Part shown: piece by piece, positions 45,512 to 54,573 of the stretch
Layout of the letters: each line of letters begins with the position of its first letter
Position numbering within the stretch: position 1 is the first letter of the stretch
Origin: Arthrobacter sp. NEB 688
GTDB taxonomy: Bacteria > Actinomycetota > Actinomycetes > Actinomycetales > Dermatophilaceae
Direction of reading: 5' to 3'
NCBI RefSeq assembly: GCF_013201035.1
Contig: NZ_CP053707.1
Span: forward strand, 2,294,001-2,358,000
Length of the DNA: 64,000 nt
Translations under genes and position numbers: made by a program
Notes under the pieces: model-generated
Database searches by the model: none
Seen by the model: the letters and a program-made list of their open reading frames with translations, nothing else
Told to the model about the DNA's origin: nothing

Positions 45512-48500
45512 TCAGAGGTGGATGTCGTCCGCGTAGACGAGCCGCTGCTGCCAGACCGGGGCCTCGCCGAACTCGGGCACCTGCTCTCGCGGCGGGGGGT
45601 CACCGGGGAAGCGCTCCCACTCCTCGATGCGCACCCGCCACGTCGAGCCGCCGGGCGCGCCGGACGCGGTGACGCCACCGACCGGGGTGCGCACGTCCAT
45701 CGCCGTGTCCGACTCCAGCTCGCCGACCCACACGAGGTCCTCGAGGCGGCTCGCGTACCCCCGCGGCACGAGCTCGACCGTGTCGACGCTCGCCCACGCC
45801 AGGTCGCCACCGAGCGCGGGGTCGTGACGCTGCAGGCGGGCGACGAGGGTCCGGTTGCGCGACACCGAGACCGCGTACTGCCGCGAAGCCGACTCGCGAT
45901 GCCCGGCGAGCCCGCTGACGACCACCCGCGCGTGCGTCGCGTCGGTCCGCGCCACGGACGCCGTCCGCTCCGGCGCCAGCTGCACCTGGTCCAGCCGCAC
46001 GGGCGTCGAAAGGTGGGCCCCCGCGACGGAGTCCGGCTGGTAGCGCGCCACGGCCAGGCGGACGAACGGCCAGAAGGTCGCCCGCGCGTCGAACGCGACG
46101 TCGACGTACCACTGCTGCCGCTCGGCGCTGTACTGCGGGCGGTACCCGGCGACGACGACCGGCACGGTCGCCGGCGGGTTCGCGAGCCCTCCGCCCTGGA
46201 GGGGGAGGGGCAGCGTGACGGGTGGGTGCACCGGGCGCCCGGGGTCGACCCGGTCGTCCCACCCGGCGCTGGACAGGGCGTCGTCGAGCTCGGTGAGCGT
46301 CACCGGCCGGCGCGGCACGCCGGGCGCCGACCAGATGGGGTCCGACCCCCACTGGCTGACGAACGGGAACCCGCCCGCGGGGTCGGCCTCGGGGTTCGAC
46401 AGGTCCGGCAGCGGGTAGGGCGCCTTCTCGTCGTCACCGACGGCCAGGAGCACCGCGAGCAGCTCGCCGTCACCGCTGGAGTTCCACGGCCGTTCGAGGT
46501 AGATCCGGACACCGGGACGCCGGACCCGTCGCCGCCCGAACGGCTGCTCGGGCTCCTCGGTCTCCTCCCACCGGAAGAGCGGCAGGACGGAGTGCACGGT
46601 CGGTGGGTCCGGCCGCTCGGTCGACGGCAGGGACACGACGAGCTCCTGGCTGATCACGCTCTGCCCGTCGTCGAGCGGGTCGGCGGGGTGGCCGGCCAAG
46701 AGGGCCGGGGCGAAGTACTCGCGGAACCGGGTCGAGGCCCGGAAGCGGTAGCGCACGACGTGGTGGCGCGTGTCGGGCATCGGATGGACGGTGTCGCGCA
46801 GGACGACTCCCTCGAATCCCGGCAGCGGCACCGTCTGGTCGGCCAGCCACAGCGGCAGGATGCGGTCCTGCGGGCGCACCGCGACCTCGAACCCGGCTGC
46901 GGCCGAGGAGCGCTCGACCGGCGCATGCAGCGTGACGTCGTCGACGAGGTCGGTCCACGCGAGGGTGGCGGTGACCTTGTCGGTGCTCGGACCGTGCACC
47001 TCGACCCCGCCGACGAGCGAGGTCAGCACCGACCCGCGCGCCCGGAACGGCACGACGACCGTCGGTCGCGGAGCGCTGACGGGCCGCGGCACCGCGTGCA
47101 CCAGCCGCACCTCCTCGCCGGGCGTCAGCGACCACAGGAGACCGTCGGCCGCCGCCCCTCGCACGTCCGGGTCGCCGGTCAGCACGTCGGCGAGGCTGCG
47201 CCACACCCCCATCCAGGGCAGGCGGTCCTCCGGCAAGGTGCTCGCCAGGCGGAAGGTCTGCACGTCGCCGGCGGGCAGCCGGAGGTCAAGGGCCCGCCCG
47301 TCGATGGATGCCCCGAGCCGGTCCGCGCCGCCGAGCGTCAGGAGGAAGGGCTCGCGCTCCGGCCACTCGCCGCCGTACGGGGCGGTCACCTGCTCCGCGC
47401 CCCACGGGAAGGCGACGTGGCGCCCGCTGCCGGCCTCGGTGAAGGCGAGCGAGACCCCGGACGCCAGCGGGTCGGGCAGGTACGGCAGGTCGAGGGACGC
47501 GGTCTCGTGGACGACGTACTGCCCGGGGGCCGGGGCGTCGCCGGGGTGCAGCACGAGCTCCGGCGGGGTGCCGGGGGCCGCGGGCGGCAGCACCTTGAGC
47601 GGGCGCTGCGGGTCGTGCGGGTTGTGGTGGTCGCCGCCGACGGGCTCGGGCAGCAGTCGCACCCCGGCCTGCGGCGACGGCGCCCCCGTCGGGTCGCTCG
47701 GGTGGGGGACCTCGCGGTCGTACCAGGTCCCGCTCTCGCGCAGCGCCCACGCGAGCATCCGGCGGCGGGCCGCGGGCGTGCCCTCGTCGATCCCGGGGTC
47801 GAAGACGCCGTGCAGCTCGGCCTGCACCTGGCTGGTCTTCGGCGGGGCGAGGTGGCGCCGGGCGCTGCCGGCGTACAGCGGGGCCTCGGTGGCGACCGCG
47901 GCGGCGTACTCGTCCGGCGGTTGCACGGTGACCTCGAGCGTGCCCGGGTCCTGGGTGACCCCGGAGCGGACGACGACGACCCGTAGCGACTCGCCCTCGG
48001 TGAACTGCGCGAGCGGGACGACGACCGGAGGGGGCACGGGGTCCCAGCGCAGGAAGGGGCGGGCGGGGGTGACGAGGGACGCGGCCCTCCGGGCACCGGG
48101 CACCGTGAGGCCCGGGCGGTCGAGACCGCCGACGAGGTCGGCGAGGTGACCCGCGAGGAGGTCGCGGTGGAGGGCGAGGTCCGTTGTCACGGTGCTGCGC
48201 CCGAAGGTGCCGGCGGCCGCCGCGCGACGGAACGCGGCGCCCACGGCGGCGGTGCGGGACACCAGCCCCTGTGCGGGCGGCGGCGGCTCGGCCAGCACCC
48301 GACGGGTCTCGGCCCCCCGCGTCCCGAGGTCGCGCAGCGACGGCACCTCGACCGCGTCGACGGCCTCGGCCGCGGGTCGTCCCAGCGACGTCGCGGCGAC
48401 GACGGTCCGCAGCATCGAGAGGTCGGCCGCCCCGAGCAGGAGGTCGTTCGCCGAGACGGCGTGCTCGGCCGTCCCGCCCCGGACCACCTCGCCGACGACC

Positions 48501-50455
48501 GGCGCGTCGGGGTCGGGAGGGAGGAGCGTCTCGACGTGCGCGACCCCTCGGGTTGCGTCGAATGCGGCGCCGCGCGCGAAGACGGCGGCCAGCCCGGACG
48601 CGTCGGCGGTCCCCGCCGCCCTGAGCCGGCGCGTGAGAGCGGTGTCGGACAACGGGGCCAGCGCGGTGGCGGCCTCGGCGACCTCCAAGAGCTCCGGCGA
48701 CCGCGGACCGACGTGGTGGGCCCGGACGTTGCCGCCGAGGTCGACCCCCCACGCCCGGAAGCCGTAGTCGCGCCCGTACCGCAGCCGCGGGAGGGTGCCC
48801 GGGGCGTACTCGTGGGTGACGACGAAGGGGTGCGGCTCGCGCCCGGTCGGCGTGGTGGGCGTCGGCTCGGCGGTCTCGGCCACGTGGGTGCCACCACCGG
48901 GTGCGTCCTCGAGCACACCCCGCACCTGCTTGCCGGGGCGCGGCACGGACAGGCTCCAACCCTCCCATCCGAACATCGCCTCGTGGACGTGCACGGCGCC
49001 GCCCTCGACCCCGCGGGTCTCCGTCGCGCTCGTGCCCTGGACGAAGCCCTCGCCCGGCTCGTCGACGTACACCTCCTCGCCGTCGACCCGGAGCGTCGAC
49101 CGGCGGGAGTGCAGCGAGTGCCATGCGCGGGAGACGCTGTCCCACACCTCGACCCGCATGCCCCGCGTGACGTCCTGCGTGTGGAGCAGCGGCATCCGGG
49201 ACGGTGGCCCCGGGGTCTCGAGCGCGGCCTGGTACCCCTCCTGCCGGGTCAGCTGGGTCAGCCCCCGACCGGCCTGTCGGCGCCGGGTCACCGTGAACCC
49301 CGTGGCGCGCAGCGCCGGTGACGCGGCGTCCGCCGGCATCTCCTGGAGCTGGGTGAGCGCCAGCCGAGGCATCGTCGTGAGGAAGCGCTCGGCCTTGATG
49401 GCGGAGCCGTCGGGGTCGACGTCGACGACGTCGAAGACCTCGGGGTCGCCGAGCGTCAGCGCGCCCTCCGACCAGATGGCCGGGTCGTCCGGGTTGGGCT
49501 GCGGCACGAAGGACCCGTCGCGCAGCGCACCGACGGCGAGTCGCGGTGAGCGACAGGCGTCGTCACCACCACGGGTCCGCACGACCGCGGCCAGCCACTG
49601 GCTGCGGCGCAGGCGGGAGGGGTCGGACCGCACGGGCAGCAGCAGCCCGAGGCGGCGCAGGAAGAGCGGGTGGTCGCCGGCGGCTCCGACGCGAGCGTGG
49701 AACTCGGGCGCGGGCGGCTCGAGCGGCTCCACCCGGTCGGGCGGGTCGGCGAGGACCTGGTGCTCGGCCTGGCTCTCGGGACGCTCGTAGAAGCGCCGCG
49801 CGAGGTGCAGGTGCCACAGGACGGTCCCGACGTCGCCGGCCGGGGTCGCCGGCAACGTCCCGGCGGCGGGAGTCGTCCAGGCCCCGTCGGCGCCGCCGTG
49901 CAGCTGCCGGTCGAGGTAGGCGGTGAGCCTGGACTCGTCGTACCGCGGGGAGCGGCGGCCCCGGTCGCCGTGGCCGCCCCGTCCGTCCCAGGTGATGGCC
50001 TTGGCCTCGTTGACGATTCCGAGCACGTTCTGGAGGAGCGGGTGCTCGGAGGGCGTCACCGGGTTCACGGGGTCCGCGGCGACGGTGGCGAGGTGGACGG
50101 CTTTCGCGATGTCGGCGCAGTCCTTCGCGGCGAACGTGCGCCAGTCGCGGTCGCGCCACTCGGGGACGCGGTTGGCGCGCACCGGCGTGTCTTCGCCGAA
50201 GGCCCTGCGCCAGAGGGCGGCATCCATCCCGTTGAGGTCGACGGTGGCGGGGATGTCGCCGTCCTGGTCGACGAGGGTGACCTCGACGCCGTCGGCGAGG
50301 ACCGCGGCCCAGTCGCGGAAGAGGTCGAACTCGCCGAGCACGGCGCCGTCGTCGTCGGGGCGCAGCGTCGGCGCGACGAAGACGGTGACGTGGGCGGGCG
50401 CGTCGTCGGCGACGGACACGGGCAGGGCGATGGCGGTGAACCACTCGGCGTTCAT
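45512..50455 (-). CDS. Giant uncharacterised protein, 1647 aa
   Basis: ATG 50455 (MNAEWFTAIALPVSVADDA) overlaps the upstream stop in an ATGA junction; frames running further upstream are ignored. No signal peptide. The protein is long and beta-rich with repeated fibronectin-like phrases (YGRDYGFRAWGVDLGGNVRA, GGAVHVHEAMFGWEGWSLS, RYRFRASTRFREYFAPALLA, WYVDVAFDARATFWPFVRLA, RIEEWERFPGDPPPREQ). It has many Trp and Pro residues and few Cys. I do not recognise a family with a known role. Translational coupling to the 1304-aa protein implies one large assembly, possibly surface-associated. No transposon-like features; codon use matches surrounding genes. Confidence 0.75.
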   Translation of the reverse strand: MNAEWFTAIALPVSVADDAPAHVTVFVAPTLRPDDDGAVLGEFDLFRDWAAVLADGVEVTLVDQDGDIPATVDLNGMDAALWRRAFGEDTPVRANRVPEWRDRDWRTFAAKDCADIAKAVHLATVAADPVNPVTPSEHPLLQNVLGIVNEAKAITWDGRGGHGDRGRRSPRYDESRLTAYLDRQLHGGADGAWTTPAAGTLPATPAGDVGTVLWHLHLARRFYERPESQAEHQVLADPPDRVEPLEPPAPEFHARVGAAGDHPLFLRRLGLLLPVRSDPSRLRRSQWLAAVVRTRGGDDACRSPRLAVGALRDGSFVPQPNPDDPAIWSEGALTLGDPEVFDVVDVDPDGSAIKAERFLTTMPRLALTQLQEMPADAASPALRATGFTVTRRRQAGRGLTQLTRQEGYQAALETPGPPSRMPLLHTQDVTRGMRVEVWDSVSRAWHSLHSRRSTLRVDGEEVYVDEPGEGFVQGTSATETRGVEGGAVHVHEAMFGWEGWSLSVPRPGKQVRGVLEDAPGGGTHVAETAEPTPTTPTGREPHPFVVTHEYAPGTLPRLRYGRDYGFRAWGVDLGGNVRAHHVGPRSPELLEVAEAATALAPLSDTALTRRLRAAGTADASGLAAVFARGAAFDATRGVAHVETLLPPDPDAPVVGEVVRGGTAEHAVSANDLLLGAADLSMLRTVVAATSLGRPAAEAVDAVEVPSLRDLGTRGAETRRVLAEPPPPAQGLVSRTAAVGAAFRRAAAAGTFGRSTVTTDLALHRDLLAGHLADLVGGLDRPGLTVPGARRAASLVTPARPFLRWDPVPPPVVVPLAQFTEGESLRVVVVRSGVTQDPGTLEVTVQPPDEYAAAVATEAPLYAGSARRHLAPPKTSQVQAELHGVFDPGIDEGTPAARRRMLAWALRESGTWYDREVPHPSDPTGAPSPQAGVRLLPEPVGGDHHNPHDPQRPLKVLPPAAPGTPPELVLHPGDAPAPGQYVVHETASLDLPYLPDPLASGVSLAFTEAGSGRHVAFPWGAEQVTAPYGGEWPEREPFLLTLGGADRLGASIDGRALDLRLPAGDVQTFRLASTLPEDRLPWMGVWRSLADVLTGDPDVRGAAADGLLWSLTPGEEVRLVHAVPRPVSAPRPTVVVPFRARGSVLTSLVGGVEVHGPSTDKVTATLAWTDLVDDVTLHAPVERSSAAAGFEVAVRPQDRILPLWLADQTVPLPGFEGVVLRDTVHPMPDTRHHVVRYRFRASTRFREYFAPALLAGHPADPLDDGQSVISQELVVSLPSTERPDPPTVHSVLPLFRWEETEEPEQPFGRRRVRRPGVRIYLERPWNSSGDGELLAVLLAVGDDEKAPYPLPDLSNPEADPAGGFPFVSQWGSDPIWSAPGVPRRPVTLTELDDALSSAGWDDRVDPGRPVHPPVTLPLPLQGGGLANPPATVPVVVAGYRPQYSAERQQWYVDVAFDARATFWPFVRLAVARYQPDSVAGAHLSTPVRLDQVQLAPERTASVARTDATHARVVVSGLAGHRESASRQYAVSVSRNRTLVARLQRHDPALGGDLAWASVDTVELVPRGYASRLEDLVWVGELESDTAMDVRTPVGGVTASGAPGGSTWRVRIEEWERFPGDPPPREQVPEFGEAPVWQQRLVYADDIHL

Positions 50456-53400
50456 GCCGGGACCTCCTCGGTGGCGAAGGCGAGCAGGTAGTCGTCCCAG
50501 GCGGGGGCGGTGCCGTCGGCCTCGAGGACGACGTCGCGCAGGCTCGGGTCCCCGTTGGACCCGGCGAGCTGGCGCTCCGCCTCGATGCTGACGCTCGCGG
50601 AGAAGCAGAGGACCTCGACCTCGACGGTGATGCGCGCGCGGCCGATCATCTTGCCGGTGGTGAAGCTGTAGACGAGCTCCATCGACAGCTCGATCGAGGC
50701 GGAGATGAGACCGAGGACGTCGACCTCGCCGCGCAGGCGGAAGTAGCCGGTGAGGGAGCCCTTCTCGCCCTCGAGCCGGATGTAGATGCCGATGGCGGCC
50801 GAGATGGAGCCCGACGCGACACCGAAGTCCACCGCGAGGTACGCGCCCGCCTCCAGCCCGAGCTCGAGCACCTCGAGACCCTTGGGGGAGAGGCGGATGA
50901 GGAACCACCCACCGCCGCCGAGGAAGACGACCGAGAGGACGAAGGGGCGCTCACGCGTGCAGAAGTTGAAGCCGAAGCTGATCGTCTCGCCGAGGAACGG
51001 GACCCGGACGTCGGCGCCGAGGGACATGTTCGACAGGTTGAACACGCCGACGGCGAGGTTCGGCAGGGTGAGGCTGAACCCGGCGGTGAGCCCCTGGGGG
51101 GTGACCTCGACGCTCGGTGGGTCGGAGAAGCCGTCCAGCGGGATGAGGTCCTTGATCGTCTCGACGAAGGACAGGAAGCCGCCGAAGACGATGTCGCCCA
51201 TGACGACGTCGACCTCGGCCTTGCCGCTCGTCCCCCCGTGGAACCCCAACCGCTCGAAGGGGATCGTGACGAGGGGCTCCGACGCGAAGAGGATGAGCGA
51301 GAAGTCGCGCAGCTCGGCGAGGACCTCGACGCTCGGCGCGGCGGAGGCGCGCAGCGTGCCGGCGAGGGCGATGACGAGCGAGTCCGGGGCCAGCCGGACG
51401 AGCGGCGCCTCGCCCTTGGGCCACGACTCGAGCGTCGGCGTCCACTCGAAGCGGAAGCTGATCTCCTTGCGCTCGAGGTCGACTCCCTGCAGCACCCCGA
51501 CGACGTCGGCGAGCAGGTCGGCCGACGCCGCCAGCCGCGTCAGCGCGTCGGCGGTCTGCGTGAGCCGGGAGCGCGGCATCATCGGCAGCGGTGCCCGCGA
51601 CAGCGCACGGGCCGCGGTCGCGGCGACCGTCAGCCGCTGCTTGAGGCCGCTCGGTGCGTCGAGGGCCGACGCCACGAACCCCGTGTCGAGACCGGCCAGC
51701 GCAGCGGGCAGGCCCCCGACGAACACCAGCAGGTCGGCGAAGGCGGTGGCCAGGGCCTCGGCGTCGTCGAGGAGGGCCTGCGCCTCCGCCAGGGCGGCCC
51801 CGCCGGACCCCTGCACGCGGTCGCGCACCGCCGCAGCCGAGCCCGCGGCATCCTGCGCCACCGCGACCGCACGCTGGACCTCCGACTCGATGGCGGAGAA
51901 GGTGTCGAGCGCCTCGGTCACGAGGGCGGGCGCCTGCGCGAGCGGGCCGGTCGCGGGCAGGAGGTCGACGAGCTCGACGAGGCCGAAGAGCTTGGGGAGC
52001 GCGTCGCCGAGGAACGCGGCGGGGTCGAACGTCCCCGCCGCGACCGAGGCGAGGTCCCCGACCGGCCCTCGCACCTGCGAGAGGCCGGCCACCGTGAGGT
52101 TGGGCTGGACGAAGCCGCCCGCCCTGTCGGACCCGGTGTCACCCGGCGCGCCACCGAAACCGATGCGCGGCAGCTCCTGCGGCTCGTCCAGCGCCGGGCC
52201 GGTCGTGGCGAGGTCGTCCCGGTACTCCGCCGTCGAGTCCAGCCCGGGCAGGAGCGTCGAGGCCCACACCCGCCCCGCGTTGCCGGGCGTGAAGCCGCGG
52301 GTCCGGTACTCGGGGAAGTAGGTGATGCGGGTCGCGCCCGTCCCGGCGACCGCCTGCGCGGCGGGGAGCACGACGTCGGCGGTCGACATCCGCGGGGTGC
52401 TTCCGCCCTGCCGCGCGGTGCCCAGCAGCCGCAGCGTCCGCGTCTCGACCCGGGAGTCGCCCTCGTGCCCGGCCGGCGCGAAGGCCACGTGCTGGCCGCC
52501 GAGGTCGATGATGCGCCGCGCGTCCTGCGCGTACCCCTTCTCGAGCGCGCGCAGGTCGGCAGCCGCCCGCACGTGCTCCGCCACCCAGACCATCGGCACG
52601 GGCTGGCTCTGCGGCCGTCCGTCACGGTCGACGCCGTCGACCCGCCACGAGAAGGTCTGGCCGACGACGCGTGGCCAGAACGCCTGTGACGCAGTCAGCC
52701 CCGGGATGGTGTCGTCACCCGGCGGGTCGAGCGCCGGGGTGGCACCCGGTGCGATGCGGGTGCTCGTCCAGGGCAGGCCGTGCACGGCGGTGTGGTCGCG
52801 GTGGGGGTCGATGACGACGAGGAACTGCCGCTGCACGAGCCCCGCGCGCGGGTCGGCCTGCGGGCGGATGCTGCGCTGGGTGAGCTTGACGCGGACGGTG
52901 GGCTGGCCGAGCGGGAAGAGGTAGCCGGGGTAGACGACGCGCACGTACTGGTCACGGCCGGCGGTCGCGACGTGGTCCCAGGCGAGGACCGACGCGATGC
53001 CCTGCTCGGAGTACGGCTGCGTGTCCCAGTGGCCGTGCAGGTCGAGCCACGCCCCGAGTGCGGTGAGCCACAGCCGGTCCGCGCCGACCGGCACGGGGTC
53101 GATCCGGCGGCGACCGCTCCCCGGCCACACCTCGGCGGTCTGGCGGACGAGCCGGTGCCGGTCCGCCCGGTCGAGCGAGCCGAGGAACGGGTCGGCCGAC
53201 GCCCCCGCGCTCGTCACCGTGTCCGGGCCCAGCGGCTTGGTGTCGGCGTCGTCGGCGCCGGGGTCGCGCCAGACGGAGACGGGGTGGTCGTCGCGGTCGC
53301 GGGCCCAGACCGCACGCACGACGCGCGTCTCGGCGTCGGCGGGCCTGCCGGGTCGCAGCAGGTCGGCCTCGGTCCGCGCGCCCGTGTCGAGCCGGGTGTG

Positions 53401-54366
53401 CCAGAGCTCGACGTGGCCGGTGGCGTCGCCGGCGGTCACCGGGGTGGCGGCGTGCACCCAGTGGCCCTCGGAGGTCGGGGAGACCTGGAGCCGGAACGGC
53501 GCCTCGATCGAGGTCTCGTCGGGATTCGCCCTCCGGCTGTACGTCCCCCGACGGAAGACCCCGAGGCCGCGGGCGGAGGGGTCGAGCAGCTCCCCGACGC
53601 GGCCGCCGAGCACCGCGCGGTCGAGCCCACGGACCAGCCGGATGCCGTGGGTCCTCGCGTAGCCGGCGACGAGCCGGTCGTTGGCCGCCAGCGCGGTGCG
53701 GCCCCGGACGGTGTTCTCGTCCGGCACGACCGTGCCGGCGCTGCCGCGGCGCATGATCGTGACCCCCTCGGCGCCGAGGACCGCGAACACCCCACCCGGG
53801 AGGGGCAGCTCGAGCGCCGGGTCGAGCCGCAGCCTCCCGCTCGGCAGCTGGTAGGGCGCGGGTCGGCGCCCCGGCGCGGCGCCGCGCGGGTGGAGGACGG
53901 CATCGAGCCATGGGAGGGCCCCGAGGATGCCGGCGGTCGTGTGCGGGATGCGGCCGCCCTCCGGCAGGCGGAAGACGAGCCGGCTGCCGCGGGCCGGTCG
54001 ATAGCGCGCGGGGCGCCCGGCCGCGAGGACGACGGTGGTCGCCGGGGGAGCGGGGGGAGTTCGGTCGGGGTGCATCGGGTCCGGCTGCGGCGCCGCGCTC
54101 GCCTCGTACGACGCCTCCTCGTGCGCGTGCTGAAAGGGCAGGTCGACGACGAGCGTGGCGTCGGGGCCCGCGACGACGACCGCGTGCGCGCCCTCGGCCC
54201 CGGGGTCGGCCGGCGGCTCGAGGGTCGCTCCGCGCACGGTGACGGTCAGCGCGACGAGGTCCTGCGGGCGCACGAGGTCGACGACGAGGTCGTCCTCGCG
54301 CGGCCGGTGGTCGTAGGGGTGCAGCTTGCCGGCGTCGGGGAGGCCGGGGACGGTGCGGTGGCTCAT
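50452..54366 (-). CDS. Giant uncharacterised protein, 1304 aa
   Basis: ATG 54366 (MSHRTVPGLPDAGKLHPYD) is preferred over longer frames. The N-terminal half is beta-rich with Pro/Arg-rich linkers. A helical middle part (LVTEALDTFSAIESEVQRAV, ADLLVFVGGLPAALAGLDTG) lies near residues 760-930. The C-terminal 350 residues are a distinctive beta repeat: LTLPNLAVGVFNLSNMSLGA, VVFLGGGGWFLIRLSPKGLE, GLEAGAYLAVDFGVASGSIS, GYFRLRGEVDVLGLISASIE. This is a pattern I have seen in large uncharacterised proteins (possibly DUF6603-like). No export signal. First gene of the coupled pair. Confidence 0.75.
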   Translation of the reverse strand: MSHRTVPGLPDAGKLHPYDHRPREDDLVVDLVRPQDLVALTVTVRGATLEPPADPGAEGAHAVVVAGPDATLVVDLPFQHAHEEASYEASAAPQPDPMHPDRTPPAPPATTVVLAAGRPARYRPARGSRLVFRLPEGGRIPHTTAGILGALPWLDAVLHPRGAAPGRRPAPYQLPSGRLRLDPALELPLPGGVFAVLGAEGVTIMRRGSAGTVVPDENTVRGRTALAANDRLVAGYARTHGIRLVRGLDRAVLGGRVGELLDPSARGLGVFRRGTYSRRANPDETSIEAPFRLQVSPTSEGHWVHAATPVTAGDATGHVELWHTRLDTGARTEADLLRPGRPADAETRVVRAVWARDRDDHPVSVWRDPGADDADTKPLGPDTVTSAGASADPFLGSLDRADRHRLVRQTAEVWPGSGRRRIDPVPVGADRLWLTALGAWLDLHGHWDTQPYSEQGIASVLAWDHVATAGRDQYVRVVYPGYLFPLGQPTVRVKLTQRSIRPQADPRAGLVQRQFLVVIDPHRDHTAVHGLPWTSTRIAPGATPALDPPGDDTIPGLTASQAFWPRVVGQTFSWRVDGVDRDGRPQSQPVPMVWVAEHVRAAADLRALEKGYAQDARRIIDLGGQHVAFAPAGHEGDSRVETRTLRLLGTARQGGSTPRMSTADVVLPAAQAVAGTGATRITYFPEYRTRGFTPGNAGRVWASTLLPGLDSTAEYRDDLATTGPALDEPQELPRIGFGGAPGDTGSDRAGGFVQPNLTVAGLSQVRGPVGDLASVAAGTFDPAAFLGDALPKLFGLVELVDLLPATGPLAQAPALVTEALDTFSAIESEVQRAVAVAQDAAGSAAAVRDRVQGSGGAALAEAQALLDDAEALATAFADLLVFVGGLPAALAGLDTGFVASALDAPSGLKQRLTVAATAARALSRAPLPMMPRSRLTQTADALTRLAASADLLADVVGVLQGVDLERKEISFRFEWTPTLESWPKGEAPLVRLAPDSLVIALAGTLRASAAPSVEVLAELRDFSLILFASEPLVTIPFERLGFHGGTSGKAEVDVVMGDIVFGGFLSFVETIKDLIPLDGFSDPPSVEVTPQGLTAGFSLTLPNLAVGVFNLSNMSLGADVRVPFLGETISFGFNFCTRERPFVLSVVFLGGGGWFLIRLSPKGLEVLELGLEAGAYLAVDFGVASGSISAAIGIYIRLEGEKGSLTGYFRLRGEVDVLGLISASIELSMELVYSFTTGKMIGRARITVEVEVLCFSASVSIEAERQLAGSNGDPSLRDVVLEADGTAPAWDDYLLAFATEEVPA

Positions 54367-54527
54367 CGGGCGCTCCGGTCCGCGACCCGGCCTCGGGGGT
54401 TGCCGGCCGGATCGCGGAGCCGACGACCTGCTGGAGAGGAGCCCGCACGACACCGCGTGATACCCACCGTGCACCCCCGGCCCGCACGGGAACGACCGAG
54501 GCCCCGAACCTACTGCCGCTCACGAGC

Positions 54528-54559
54528 GGTGGCCATGGCCCGACCGGGCCATGGCCACC
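54528..54559. terminator. Hairpin after the beta-amylase gene
   Basis: GGTGGCCATGGCC pairs with GGCCATGGCCACC around a six-base centre (outer stem 13 bases, extendable to 15). It lies 15 bases downstream of the minus-strand beta-amylase stop (54574). Confidence 0.7.
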
Positions 54560-54573
54560 GGGGCGTGGGTGCG

